Counted from the first letter of the stretch, positions 36,112-44,347 are shown. The stretch: DNA of 64,000 nt from Aridibaculum aurantiacum (GCF_017355875.1 NZ_JAFEWC010000003.1:997001-1061000), one strand, 5' to 3'. The notes: generated from the sequence alone by a model not told the origin. Made by a program: numbers and translations.

Positions 36112-36630
36112 ATGAAAAGAAGCCTTGTCTTATCAATTAGCTTTATGTTATTGGTCGTATTGGCACAGCCTGCCAGCAGCCAGTCTATCAGGTTGAGTAA
36201 CTACAATGGTTTTACGGGTGAGCATGATATAGAAACATCTATTGTTACTTTGAAGAATGGCTTTACCAATGGATTTGGTGTCTCGCTGCGGTCATACGGG
36301 CATAACCAGTACTTAAGCTTTATTGGCTATGGCAGCAACAACCGGGCAGTAGGGGAGAATGATCGTCTACAATTTGTTCAGCAGGATGGAAGCATTATAA
36401 AATTTGATTCACGGGTGCAACTGCCTTCTAACCAGACGCCTGTTCCTAATCTTTATATCCATCATTATTTCATTACCCGCCGCGAAGTGGAGGCCTTGCA
36501 AAAAACACCTGTTACCAGTGTGCGTGTTGTTTCTGCATATTCACAAACTGATATTCCTGTTTCTAAAAAAATGGCTAAAGAGCTGGTAAGGCTGTCTGAA
36601 ATATTTATAAAAGAACTCGACAAGTTTTAG
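36112..36630 (+). CDS. Exported hypothetical protein
   Basis: 172 residues with signal peptide MKRSLVLSISFMLLVVLAQP ending before SSQ. The mature part is mostly beta-strand-like (IRLSNYNGF; GFGVSLRSYGHNQYLSFIGYG), with a C-terminal helix. No family recognised. ATG start, monocistronic, divergent from the 35975 gene. Confidence 0.7.
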   Translation: MKRSLVLSISFMLLVVLAQPASSQSIRLSNYNGFTGEHDIETSIVTLKNGFTNGFGVSLRSYGHNQYLSFIGYGSNNRAVGENDRLQFVQQDGSIIKFDSRVQLPSNQTPVPNLYIHHYFITRREVEALQKTPVTSVRVVSAYSQTDIPVSKKMAKELVRLSEIFIKELDKF

Positions 36631-36821
36631 TTCCTGGTGTAGTTTCTCTCTTCTACAATAACACCTTCCAGATTGGTTTGTGCTAATGCTATTGCAGCAA
36701 TAGTAACAGGTATTTCACCAACAAAAGACTGTTCTAAGGTGGCATCATTTTTCATTCATCTTCATCAACAGCATGCGTAAGTGATTGCTATTGATTCATG
36801 ATTTAAACAACAGGAAGTGAT

Positions 36822-37190
36822 ATGAAAAAAGATAAAACCAAGAACCAGGTAAACGTCATCCATCCATACCGAACCAGCCATGGTACATGGGTGTACGACG
36901 ATCCGGATGTGCCTGTATATGCAGAAGCATTCGTGATGGGAAGTAGCGAGTTGATTGATATGGTAGTAGGCAAGGAAGTAAATCATTTCACGGCATATAT
37001 CTCGGAGCAGCCTCTGCCCAATGCTTCCGTCATTTTAGATAATGTAGATGAACAGGTAGGAGATGGGATTAAAGGTTGGTACGAGTGGCGTGGCAAAGGT
37101 CACAGGAATTGGTTCTGCGGGCACTTGACCGACTACTTTACCGGGTACCCAAAGACCATCTATATCTCTATTGCTAACACCAGGGCTTGA
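36822..37190 (+). CDS. DUF6717-like protein
   Basis: 122 residues, no signal peptide. VIHPYRTSHGTWVYDDPDV, EAFVMGSSELIDMVV and YFTGYPKTIYISI match the layout I know from DUF6717 proteins (a small bacterial family of unknown function). Probably a soluble single domain. ATG start; monocistronic. Confidence 0.7.
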   Translation: MKKDKTKNQVNVIHPYRTSHGTWVYDDPDVPVYAEAFVMGSSELIDMVVGKEVNHFTAYISEQPLPNASVILDNVDEQVGDGIKGWYEWRGKGHRNWFCGHLTDYFTGYPKTIYISIANTRA

Positions 37191-37237
37191 TGACAATCGT
37201 ATTAAAAAAGTTAGATTAAAACAGGTCGCAAACACTT

Positions 37238-37275
37238 AAGAAGCCGCTTCAGCTTTTGTAGTTGGGCGGCTTCTT
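37238..37275 (+). terminator. Hairpin after the DUF6717-like gene
   Basis: AAGAAGCCGC (37238-37247) pairs with GCGGCTTCTT (37266-37275) around an 18-nt loop. The following T run is weak, so its strength as a terminator is uncertain. Confidence 0.5.
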
Positions 37276-37399
37276 ACGTTTGGCAATTTTATAAAAGCAT
37301 CATTGCAAGGCTGTTAGAATAAGTGGGAACGAGTGCTAAAAAAGTGGAATGAAAAAACATTTCTGTGCCCTATATTTAGCCCCACTTTTAATGAATTAT

Positions 37400-37954
37400 A
37401 TGAAAAACATCTTCATCCTGGTTCTCATCAATCTCATAATTTCATCAGTAGCCTTTGCACAGGCGAAGCCAGCTGTTAACCAACAGGTAGAGGTAAATTG
37501 GAAAGGCAAGTGGTACAAAGCACGTATTCTTGAAGTAAAGGGAAATAATTACAAAGTGCGCTACGATGGCTATTCCAGTAAGTGGGATGAGACAGTAACC
37601 GCTGCCAGGATAAGAGGGCTTAACGCAGAAAAACCAGCTGCAAACACTGCCTCTGCTAAACCGGCAGTGAAAACTGGCAAATACGGTTGTACCGCTTCTA
37701 AATATTCTGGTGGTTCTTATACTTATCTTCCTAAAGGTTCTTTTGAGCTAAAGGCAAATGGCGCTTATGCTTATAATGGTTTTGAAAAGGCTAGTAACGG
37801 AACCTTTGCTGTTGGTAGTGGAGGTGTTATCACATTTTCATCAGGCTATCTTAATGGCGGAGAGGCTACACCAATGGAAGGATCAGAGAACAGGTACTAC
37901 CTGGTATTTCCTACCATTCCTGATGGCCGCTGGACATGCAGGCTGTTGGATTAA
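37400..37954 (+). CDS. Exported protein with Tudor/agenet-like domain
   Basis: About 184 residues from ATG 37400, with signal peptide MKNIFILVLINLIISSVAFAQ; ATG codons at 37349 and 37391 are alternatives. Residues about 25-65 (VEVNWKGKWYKARILEV; YKVRYDGYSSKWDETV) have the pattern of an agenet/Tudor-like SH3 barrel. An Ala/Pro/Lys linker then leads to a second domain of unknown type (YTYLPKGSFELKANGAYAYN). The exported location is unusual for this fold. Binding partner unknown. Confidence 0.75.
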   Translation: MKNIFILVLINLIISSVAFAQAKPAVNQQVEVNWKGKWYKARILEVKGNNYKVRYDGYSSKWDETVTAARIRGLNAEKPAANTASAKPAVKTGKYGCTASKYSGGSYTYLPKGSFELKANGAYAYNGFEKASNGTFAVGSGGVITFSSGYLNGGEATPMEGSENRYYLVFPTIPDGRWTCRLLD

Positions 37955-38048
37955 CCAATAATTGTAAGCTATGTAACTTCCTATATAAGCAACTATACTT
38001 AAAGCTAGTGTAGGAGAATACCACCCATGCGACTAGTTCTTACAGTTG

Positions 38049-38765
38049 TCACCTAATAATTTCTACAACATAATCTTCAGCCAGCTGTGCTAGCAAAAAC
38101 ATGCTGCAAACAATAAGCAGGCTCTTTAGCATTACCTTCCAGCGAGGCAGGTGGTTGAAAAAGTTTACGAAGGTGATGACGTTGTAGCATAATAACACAG
38201 GTAACTCAATGTATGCAGTGTCTAGTTTCGGCCATATGAACTTGATCAATGAGATAGCAGTAGCGGCTACAAAGAAAAATGAGACAGTATATAATACAAG
38301 GATGCCCATCTCTGCATAATTATACTTCGACCTGTAGAAGAAAAGGTATGCGATCAACGCGTATATGGGCAGCAGTACGATGTGAAGCAGTACCATGTAC
38401 TCATGGAAAAATGTAGCTTCTGTAATGCTGCCGATGTTATAGTATTTATATAGTGCCTTGAAGATCCAGTAGCGGCTAAGCGCGGCTATTGTTGCACAGA
38501 TAAAGAAGGTTGAAAAAGGTTTCTGGTGCCGGAAACGATCACCCTCAATATATCGTCTTTGCATATGGCCCGGGGCAGTAAGTAGTTGCTTTAGCGTATA
38601 TCCAAATCCTTTATCTAAATGTGTAAAGAGGTGGAAGACCTCGTGAAGCAGCCCATGTAAGGTGATCTGTTTTGTTTGGTAAGGCTGACCGCAGCGGCTA
38701 CAATAATTTTCCAATCCAGTAGAACCGCAGTTTCTGCATACGTAGGTTTTGTTGGCAGTAGTCAC
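38049..38765 (-). CDS. DUF3667 membrane protein with zinc ribbon
   Basis: 238 residues. It begins with a GTG codon; an in-frame stop lies just upstream and no ATG is available before the zinc ribbon. That ribbon is CRNCGSTGLENYCSRCGQ, followed by the DUF3667 block (LLHEVFHLFTHLDKGFGYTLKQLL). About five membrane helices follow. The family is frequent in Bacteroidota and uncharacterised. Confidence 0.87.
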   Translation of the reverse strand: MTTANKTYVCRNCGSTGLENYCSRCGQPYQTKQITLHGLLHEVFHLFTHLDKGFGYTLKQLLTAPGHMQRRYIEGDRFRHQKPFSTFFICATIAALSRYWIFKALYKYYNIGSITEATFFHEYMVLLHIVLLPIYALIAYLFFYRSKYNYAEMGILVLYTVSFFFVAATAISLIKFIWPKLDTAYIELPVLLCYNVITFVNFFNHLPRWKVMLKSLLIVCSMFLLAQLAEDYVVEIIR

Positions 38766-38937
38766 TTTTATTGACTTTAGTTTTTACAGATAGGGTTTAG
38801 TGATCTTCAATAGGTAACATGTTTTAGTTGCCTAAGCTTGAGCCGCATTTGAAGACAAAGTACAATTTTTTCTTCCTGCTTAACAAGCTGGTATACCTGT
38901 GGATTATATTCTAAAAGATGGATTGATTGGTTAATAA

Positions 38938-38968
38938 ATCAAAAAAAGCACCTGTTGTCAGGTGCTGT
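38938..38968 (-). terminator. Rho-independent terminator after the YceI gene
   Basis: On the minus strand AGCACCTG, a 4-nt loop and CAGGTGCT are followed by seven T residues. It lies about 30 bases past the YceI stop codon. Confidence 0.88.
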
Positions 38969-38996
38969 ATTAGTTAATGATTGTTTTTTGCTGTTA

Positions 38997-39614
38997 CTAT
39001 TTTTTATCTGCAGAAAGTTTCAGGTGCAGGTCTACCACTGGTTTAATGTGGTGCGCACCTGCAGCCGGATCAGCAGCATAGGTCATACCCCAATCCACAC
39101 GATTTATCTTGAAGGTAGCCTCTACCTGCAGTTTGTTGCCTGTAAACGTTATACGTGCAGGGAAGCTTATGGTTTTTGTTACACCCAGCATTTTAAATCC
39201 ACCTGTCACCTGGAAATTCGCTCCTTGTATTACGCCGGCTTCATTTTGCTTGTGGTAAGGAACAATTTGGCTAATATCAAAATATGCATTTGGGTGCACC
39301 AGTATGTTGAAGAAGTCAGGGCTCTTCAAGTGAGCTTCCAAACCTGCTTTAGGCTCGCCGGTAAGGTTCAACACATCGAGCGATAGTATAGGAATAGTAA
39401 ATCTGCCTCCTTCTACCTTATTATTTCTAGTTTTTATTTCGGCGCTGGCAATTGAGAATGTACCGCGGTTAAAATATCCATCAGCCAGGTAGCCTTTCCA
39501 CTCTACCTTCGACTCGGTGGTGTTTACAGTATAATCATTAATTTTTTCTGTTTCTTTCTTACAGCTTGTTAATAATACAATAGCACTAAATAGGGAGAAA
39601 ATTGTCTGTTTCAT
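38997..39614 (-). CDS. YceI-family lipoprotein
   Basis: About 205 residues from ATG 39614; the upstream ATG at 39683 would add 23 residues before the signal. The signal ends in the lipobox LLTSCKKE. The mature part is a YceI-type lipocalin-like barrel (TVNTTESKVEWKGYLADGYFNRGTFSI in pieces; VTGGFKMLGVTKTISFPA). Family members bind isoprenoid-like lipids. It may be the last gene of a cupin-hypothetical-YceI run on the minus strand. Confidence 0.9.
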   Translation of the reverse strand: MKQTIFSLFSAIVLLTSCKKETEKINDYTVNTTESKVEWKGYLADGYFNRGTFSIASAEIKTRNNKVEGGRFTIPILSLDVLNLTGEPKAGLEAHLKSPDFFNILVHPNAYFDISQIVPYHKQNEAGVIQGANFQVTGGFKMLGVTKTISFPARITFTGNKLQVEATFKINRVDWGMTYAADPAAGAHHIKPVVDLHLKLSADKK

Positions 39615-39718
39615 TGTTAAATAGTTTTGGTTGCTTTTTTGAATTTGTTTTTGTTTTGGTTGAGGCATAGCAATGTCCTTCACAGCTCTGCCGTATTTTT
39701 TTAAATGATCAGTATTGT

Positions 39719-40054
39719 TTAAGAATTATTTTGCTGGTGTAAGTGCACCCAATCCGATACACATCCTAAATCCTGGATAATGCCGGAGATCATTTGCCGA
39801 TTAATAGCTTTCTCTTCTTCTCTGGGATAAAGTTTTTGTGCAACATCTTTATAAAAAACCTGTAATTGCTTTCGGCTGTATCCATAGTTAATAAAGAAAG
39901 CCTTCGTCACTTTTAAATAATCTACCAGCAGGTTAACTGCATCTTCATGGATGATGGTGCCAGGAAGATCATTATTGGTACGTACATAGGTGTCAACATC
40001 ATTTCTCCATACAGTAAGAGCAGGCGCCTTGAAAAGTGTGATCGATCGAAACAT
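39719..40054 (-). CDS. Hypothetical protein downstream of the cupin gene
   Basis: 111 residues, ATG start, soluble and probably helical (VNLLVDYLKVTKAFFINYGYSRKQLQVFYKDVAQ in part). No family recognised. It lies 30 bases after the cupin gene on the same strand and is likely co-transcribed with it. Confidence 0.65.
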   Translation of the reverse strand: MFRSITLFKAPALTVWRNDVDTYVRTNNDLPGTIIHEDAVNLLVDYLKVTKAFFINYGYSRKQLQVFYKDVAQKLYPREEEKAINRQMISGIIQDLGCVSDWVHLHQQNNS

Positions 40055-40084
40055 CTTCTGTATTAGGAAGTGACGGAAATTGGG

Positions 40085-40561
40085 TTAAAGAAATAATACG
40101 CCGTATTTGCTTTTCAACTGGTTTGTCATCTGCATAATCGCTTCTGCAGGCGGTGGTCCTTGAGGAGGTACAACTGAAAGTTCAGTAGAAGGATAGCTGT
40201 ACTCCAGGAAGTACTCCAGAAACTGTCCCGGGGTGATCAGGTTCAGGAACCTTACAGTTTCAGTTTTTATTATGAAATGATGAGGCACCTGTCTTGGTGC
40301 AAAAACTGCATCACCTTGCTTGGCTACTATTTTTTCTTCACCAATGTGAAAAGACATAGATCCTTCCAGCAGGTAAAAAGTTTCATCTTCGTTTGTGTGA
40401 TAATGCGGTGGTGGTTCTACGCCTTTTGGTAATGTCATATCAAGCAGGGCCATCGTTCCGTTTGTTTGCTTTGGATCAATAAGCACTTTAAAATATCCGC
40501 CTTGGTAGTCGCGGTAATCTGCAGCAATTGCTGGTTGAAATTGATTAATTGTTGTATTCAT
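40085..40561 (-). CDS. Cupin-domain protein
   Basis: 158 residues. A single cupin barrel with the two motifs visible: GVEPPPHYHTNEDETFYLLEG (shortened here to PPHYHTNEDETFY; metal ligands His, His, Glu) and APRQVPHHF with the distal His. The C-terminal part is a helical extension. Possibly an enzyme such as a dioxygenase or isomerase, or a sensor. It shares a bipartite promoter element with the AraC gene at 40868, so it is a likely target of that regulator. Confidence 0.9.
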   Translation of the reverse strand: MNTTINQFQPAIAADYRDYQGGYFKVLIDPKQTNGTMALLDMTLPKGVEPPPHYHTNEDETFYLLEGSMSFHIGEEKIVAKQGDAVFAPRQVPHHFIIKTETVRFLNLITPGQFLEYFLEYSYPSTELSVVPPQGPPPAEAIMQMTNQLKSKYGVLFL

Positions 40562-40580
40562 ATTTGTTGTTTTTTGTAAT

Positions 40581-40625
40581 GCAAAAATGCATTAACCTAA
40601 AAGCAATAAATTGTACAAAAGCGAC
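40581..40625 (-). promoter_or_regulatory. Bipartite promoter/operator of the cupin gene, shared with the AraC gene
   Basis: Read on the minus strand: GTCGCTTTTGTACAA (40625-40611), then 21 nt, then CATTTTTGC (40589-40581). The second block is one base off TAnnTTTG. The same two blocks with the same 21-nt spacing occur before the AraC gene. The start codon is 20 bases further on. Confidence 0.75.
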
Positions 40626-40679
40626 GTGTGTTATAATTCAAATTTATTTTAATTATCCTGTTCAATTTGTTATCTAATT

Positions 40680-40850
40680 TATTTTTGCCAGCATTTGTAT
40701 TTTATGTCGTATTCGTTGCGCCTGCCCCGTCAGCGTAAAACTGCGGGGCACAATCGCTTCATCAGCATCTCTTTTATGAATCTTTAGGTTTATTAGTAGT
40801 TGGCAATTTTAAAATAAAAAAGCTACAGGTTTATTTCTGTAGCTTTTTCT
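40680..40850 (+). ncRNA. Candidate small RNA in the cupin-AraC intergenic region
   Basis: A plus-strand TATTTTTG (40680-40687), an exact TAnnTTTG box, is followed by a G+C-rich hairpin, TGCCCCG(T)CAG (40723-40733) pairing with CTGCGGGGCA (40741-40750). The stretch ends in a terminator-like hairpin at 40817-40850. Both flanking genes run on the minus strand, so nothing known explains a plus-strand promoter here. A transcript of about 155 nt would result. No minus-33 box is visible. Confidence 0.35.
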
Positions 40851-40852
40851 AT
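40815..40852. terminator. Terminator-like hairpin, both strands
   Basis: AAAAAGCTACAG pairs with CTGTAGCTTTTT around an 8-nt loop. T-rich runs lie on both sides, so it can end the AraC gene on the minus strand and the candidate small RNA on the plus strand. Confidence 0.75.
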
Positions 40853-40867
40853 TCTTTTATTATTAAA

Positions 40868-41731
40868 TCATGCATTTACGAGCGGCATATTCTTTACAAA
40901 GCATTTACCATGAGTCACAAATAATTCTGATGAATTGCGCGACATTAATTTAGATGGACTAATACCTGCTATTTTTTTAAAGTATTTTGAAAAATGTGCC
41001 TGGTCGTAATAGCCTGCCTCATAAGAAAGAGATGTCAGTGACATACAAGGATCTTTTTCCAGGCAGCTAAATGCACTATTCAACCTGATTATTTTACTGA
41101 TCTCTTTTGGTGTCAGGCCCACCTTTGCACGAAATAGCCGCTCCAGGTGCCTACTTGATATACCGAGCTTCGTTTCCAGGTTCTGGATATTTAAGTTTCC
41201 GTTGAACTTTTCTAATTGTGTAACAGTGTAATCGATGTAGGCCGCATTATCTCGTTTTGGCAGCAACTTCTTTTCAAAGAAATTATCCAGTATTGCAATT
41301 TTATTTTCGTCATCCGTTGCTTCATGCAGCATTTCCATTGCCTCATTTACAGATCGTCCCCATATAGCTTCAAGTTCTACGCTTGGAATGTTGGTGAACT
41401 CTTCCATGTTAAGCGGCAGCAACTGCTGTATGCCCGACGGTTTAAACTGTATTTTGATCAGCCGTGTGTGACCAGAGAATTTGAGCCAGATGGGCTGCGT
41501 TAATTGGCCAACCATGAAAGCCTGTGAAGTATTGTGCATTTCCTCAGTAGCACCAGACAAACTATAGCCATGAGGTTCGCCCAGTAAAAACAACATTGAC
41601 ACCTGCCCAAATGGAATCAATCGCCATATGGTTGAGATAGACGAGAGTTGCTTCCAGTCAATGTCAACAAACATATAATTGTCAATATAACTACTCAATG
41701 CAGCACTAGGCTGGTGCAGTTGAACTTTCAT
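40868..41731 (-). CDS. AraC-family transcriptional regulator
   Basis: About 287 residues from ATG 41731 (MKVQLHQPSAAL); the ATG at 41773 lies inside the shared promoter region and would disrupt it. The N-terminal part is a sensing domain of the DUF6597 type (IPFGQVSMLFLLGEPHGYSL). The C-terminal 100 residues hold two helix-turn-helix motifs (LGISSRHLERLFRAKVGLTPKE split; LSYEAGYYDQAHFSKYFKKIAGISPS split). It probably controls itself and the neighbouring cupin gene through the shared element. Confidence 0.92.
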   Translation of the reverse strand: MKVQLHQPSAALSSYIDNYMFVDIDWKQLSSISTIWRLIPFGQVSMLFLLGEPHGYSLSGATEEMHNTSQAFMVGQLTQPIWLKFSGHTRLIKIQFKPSGIQQLLPLNMEEFTNIPSVELEAIWGRSVNEAMEMLHEATDDENKIAILDNFFEKKLLPKRDNAAYIDYTVTQLEKFNGNLNIQNLETKLGISSRHLERLFRAKVGLTPKEISKIIRLNSAFSCLEKDPCMSLTSLSYEAGYYDQAHFSKYFKKIAGISPSKLMSRNSSELFVTHGKCFVKNMPLVNA

Positions 41732-41754
41732 GATGATGTAAATTACTATCGCAG

Positions 41755-41799
41755 GCAAAAATGGTAATCTCAAATTTTACAAACTTGTACAAAAGCGAC
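41755..41799 (-). promoter_or_regulatory. Bipartite promoter/operator of the AraC gene
   Basis: On the minus strand GTCGCTTTTGTACAA (41799-41785), 21 nt, CATTTTTGC (41763-41755): identical blocks and spacing to those before the cupin gene. The start codon is 23 bases downstream. It supports autoregulation. Confidence 0.75.
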
Positions 41800-41916
41800 A
41801 TAAGTGGTAAAAGGGATGATAGCAGTAGCTGCCTTATGTTTCATTCTTCTTCATTCATTCTTTTATTTTTACCGCTACTAATAGTGTCTAAGCCTATTTC
41901 AACTTAATTTATCTAA

Positions 41917-42501
41917 ATGCAACAACTGGTCAACTTCTTTCAATCCGCAGGAAAAATAGATGCAGCGCTAAGCCTTGAGATAGCAAATAATTTCAAAGAA
42001 AAAGTGCTGGCGAAGAACGATCTATTTTTGCGGGAAGGACAGGTAAGCAATGAATACCTGGTGCTGACAGAAGGGCTTATGCGTGCCTATGCCATAGATA
42101 CCAATGGTGATGAAAAAACCACTGAGTTTTATGTTGCGGTACAGCCGGTTTTTGAGGTCGCATCCTTTTTTGGTCGTGTTCCATCGCAGGAAAATTTCCA
42201 GGCTATTACTGACTGCCGGGGCTGGGTCATCAATTTTGAAAAGTTGAACATGCTGTTTCACGCGCTACCAGCATTTAGAGAAATGGGACGCGGAATATTA
42301 GTGAAAGGTTTTGCTTCCTTAAAAATGCGTATGCTTTCCCAGATCACCACAACAGCAGATAAACGTTACGAAGCTTTGCTCCAGGCTAATCCTGTATTGT
42401 TTCAGCATGTGCCTCTAAAGTACATAGCATCTTACCTGGGCATAACAGATACATCGTTGAGCCGGATACGAAAAGAATTGTTGGATAGAGAAAGAAAGTA
42501 A
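41917..42501 (+). CDS. Crp/Fnr-family transcriptional regulator
   Basis: 194 residues. An N-terminal cyclic-nucleotide-binding fold (LFLREGQVSNEYLVLTEGLMRAYA in part) is joined to a C-terminal winged helix (VPLKYIASYLGITDTSLSRIRKELL). The cAMP-contacting residues of true Crp are not evident, as is usual for this Bacteroidota subgroup. It precedes a membrane protein gene separated by a 20-bp perfect palindrome that may be its operator. Confidence 0.92.
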   Translation: MQQLVNFFQSAGKIDAALSLEIANNFKEKVLAKNDLFLREGQVSNEYLVLTEGLMRAYAIDTNGDEKTTEFYVAVQPVFEVASFFGRVPSQENFQAITDCRGWVINFEKLNMLFHALPAFREMGRGILVKGFASLKMRMLSQITTTADKRYEALLQANPVLFQHVPLKYIASYLGITDTSLSRIRKELLDRERK

Positions 42502-42513
42502 TTGTCGCATCAT

Positions 42514-42533
42514 TTCTTGCCATATGGCAAGAA
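42514..42533. promoter_or_regulatory. 20-bp perfect palindrome, likely operator
   Basis: TTCTTGCCATATGGCAAGAA is identical to its reverse complement. It lies 13 bases after the Crp-family gene and 42 bases before the ATG of the membrane protein gene. The size and symmetry fit a dimeric Crp/Fnr-type site. No T run follows, so it is not a terminator. Confidence 0.7.
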
Positions 42534-42575
42534 GGAAATCCTGTGCATGAATTTGATTTGCATAAAATTCACAAC

Positions 42576-43280
42576 ATGCTACAGATGCCAAATTTTATTC
42601 CGGCTGTTTTTATTGCTACAACCTTACTTGCTGCTTTTATTTTTTATAGAGCAACCAATAAAAACCTGAAATTTTTATGGCTGTTATTTCCATGGTTGCT
42701 TGTACAAAGTGTACTTGCATTTTCAGGTTTTCTTTCAGTTACAGATGCCTTGCCTCCACGTTTTGCGGCTATTGTCCTGCCGCCGGCCTTTGTGGTTGTT
42801 TACTTGTTTTACACAAGCCACGGAAAAGCGTTTATAGATAAACTTGATCTGAAAGCATTGACACTATTTCATGTTATCAGGATACCGGTTGAGCTGGTAC
42901 TGTACTGGCTGTTCCTTCATAAGTTGATGCCACAACTGATGACATTTGAAGGAAGAAATATTGATATTGTTTCTGGTATCTCAGCACCCATCATTTTCTA
43001 TCTTGTATTCATATCCAAAAAACTGGATGAACGCGCATTGCTCGTTTGGAATATTGCATGTCTCTGTATCCTTGCATTTACAGTTACCAATGGTATTCTA
43101 TCTGCGCCTTCACCCTTTCAGCAGTTTGGTTTCGACCAGCCAAACACGGCAATAATATCTTTCCCATTTGTATGGTTACCCGGAACCATAGTGCCGCTTG
43201 CTTATCTTTCTCACCTGGTTGCAATACGACAATTATGGAAACGAATTACAGCCACCAAGCCAGATGCAGTAATAGCTTGA
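42576..43280 (+). CDS. Hypothetical polytopic membrane protein next to a Crp-family gene
   Basis: About 234 residues from ATG 42576; the frame is open to a GTG at 42543, close behind the palindrome. Around seven hydrophobic helices (FIPAVFIATTLLAAFIFYRA; FAAIVLPPAFVVVYLFYTS; NIACLCILAFTVTNGI). No family recognised. Its position after the palindrome suggests control by the Crp-family protein. Confidence 0.75.
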   Translation: MLQMPNFIPAVFIATTLLAAFIFYRATNKNLKFLWLLFPWLLVQSVLAFSGFLSVTDALPPRFAAIVLPPAFVVVYLFYTSHGKAFIDKLDLKALTLFHVIRIPVELVLYWLFLHKLMPQLMTFEGRNIDIVSGISAPIIFYLVFISKKLDERALLVWNIACLCILAFTVTNGILSAPSPFQQFGFDQPNTAIISFPFVWLPGTIVPLAYLSHLVAIRQLWKRITATKPDAVIA

Positions 43281-43326
43281 ATATGCAAGAAGCCACCACC
43301 ATCAAGTGTTGAAGATTTCTAACAGC

Positions 43327-43376
43327 ATAAAAAAATGCGCCACCAGTTTTCCAGATTTAAGGCACCGGTGGGGCAT
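43327..43376 (-). terminator. Terminator of the 43396 gene
   Basis: Read on the minus strand, ATGCCCCACC pairs with GGTGGCGCAT (one mismatch) across a long loop and is followed by seven T residues. Confidence 0.75.
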
Positions 43377-43395
43377 TGTATAAAAACAGTAATTC

Positions 43396-44139
43396 TTACA
43401 CTTCCTCGCCCGTTAGAATGTTATTTTCTTTTAATTGATCCTCTCTTGTTTTATCGCGTATGGTGATGGATAGATCTAAAGAAGCATATTTGTTCTGGAA
43501 GGTCTTTGCATTCTTTCCAGTTCTATCGTAATCGCCATTAAGGTCAGTAAAGCTTTGGAAAACCGTTAGAAGTGGCTTGTCATCTACTGTGCCTAAGAAT
43601 TTACCAACTATCCCTGCTAGTTCGAGTGTGAGGCTTGTTATTGCTGATAAATTGGATGCTGATTTTACCAATGTGCTCAGTTTAGAAGTCAGGTTTTTAA
43701 ACTGCTCATCATCCTTTGCTTCCTGCATAATTTTAGCAACATTTCTGAGCCTTTGTTTACATTTTATAAGCGAACAAAAAATATGTGTTTGAGAAGGAAT
43801 ATCATCGTTCTCATCTTTTGGTTTCCAGGAAAATAAAACCCGATCTACCGAAAGTTTATCTCCATCATCCACTCGTTCAAAACCATGTAAATCAAATGAA
43901 ATAGGACCTTGTTCAACATCTGAAATAGCCAGTGTGATAAGGTAAACCTTAGCAAGCCCCGGGAAAGGAAAAACCTTTGGGGTCTTGTTGTCAATAATGG
44001 TGATGTTGGATAGCCTGACCTCGATGCCCGATAAAGATTTGGAAGTTGGAATTTCTCTTGTTACGGCATGATTTGCAGAGTAAAACTCTTCAACAAAATT
44101 GTGTTCTTCCGTTTGCAGGTTGGAAAGAAAGTTGATCAT
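43396..44139 (-). CDS. Hypothetical protein, beta-sandwich-like, unknown family
   Basis: About 247 residues from ATG 44139 (MINFLSNLQTEEHNF). The frame extends 45 codons upstream, but those look non-coding. No signal peptide. The first half is beta-rich (GIEVRLSNITIIDN; KVYLITLAISDVEQGPISFDLHGFERVDDGDKL in parts) and reminds one of a C2-like sandwich. The middle is helical, and the end has DLNGDYDRTGKNAKTF and ASLDLSITIRD. I cannot name the family. It is monocistronic with a clear terminator. Confidence 0.7.
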   Translation of the reverse strand: MINFLSNLQTEEHNFVEEFYSANHAVTREIPTSKSLSGIEVRLSNITIIDNKTPKVFPFPGLAKVYLITLAISDVEQGPISFDLHGFERVDDGDKLSVDRVLFSWKPKDENDDIPSQTHIFCSLIKCKQRLRNVAKIMQEAKDDEQFKNLTSKLSTLVKSASNLSAITSLTLELAGIVGKFLGTVDDKPLLTVFQSFTDLNGDYDRTGKNAKTFQNKYASLDLSITIRDKTREDQLKENNILTGEEV

Positions 44140-44335
44140 ATCCGGTTGTTTTAATGATGATAATAATGTAGAAGTTAAATCTTGTAGATGGTAAATACTA
44201 CAGGTATTAGAAAAATAATTTAACTGAAGTTCGATTATTATAATGAAGCAGTTTGGTAAAGGACAGTACATCATTTAGCCATCTTCTGATCAGCACATTT
44301 AACAACAATGCTGGCAGAAGGATATCCTGCATCTT

Positions 44336-44343
44336 TACTTTTG
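44336..44343 (+). promoter_or_regulatory. Candidate minus-7 box directly before the GNAT gene
   Basis: TACTTTTG is an exact TAnnTTTG match ending 4 bases before the ATG. If used, the transcript would start at or just inside the coding region. Confidence 0.35.
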
Positions 44344-44347
44344 CGCG

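Noticed and set aside
42699-42708. A TTGTACAA copy inside the membrane protein gene as a third AraC site
   Set aside because: Only the 8-nt core matches; the GCGAC flank and the second block are missing and it is within coding sequence.
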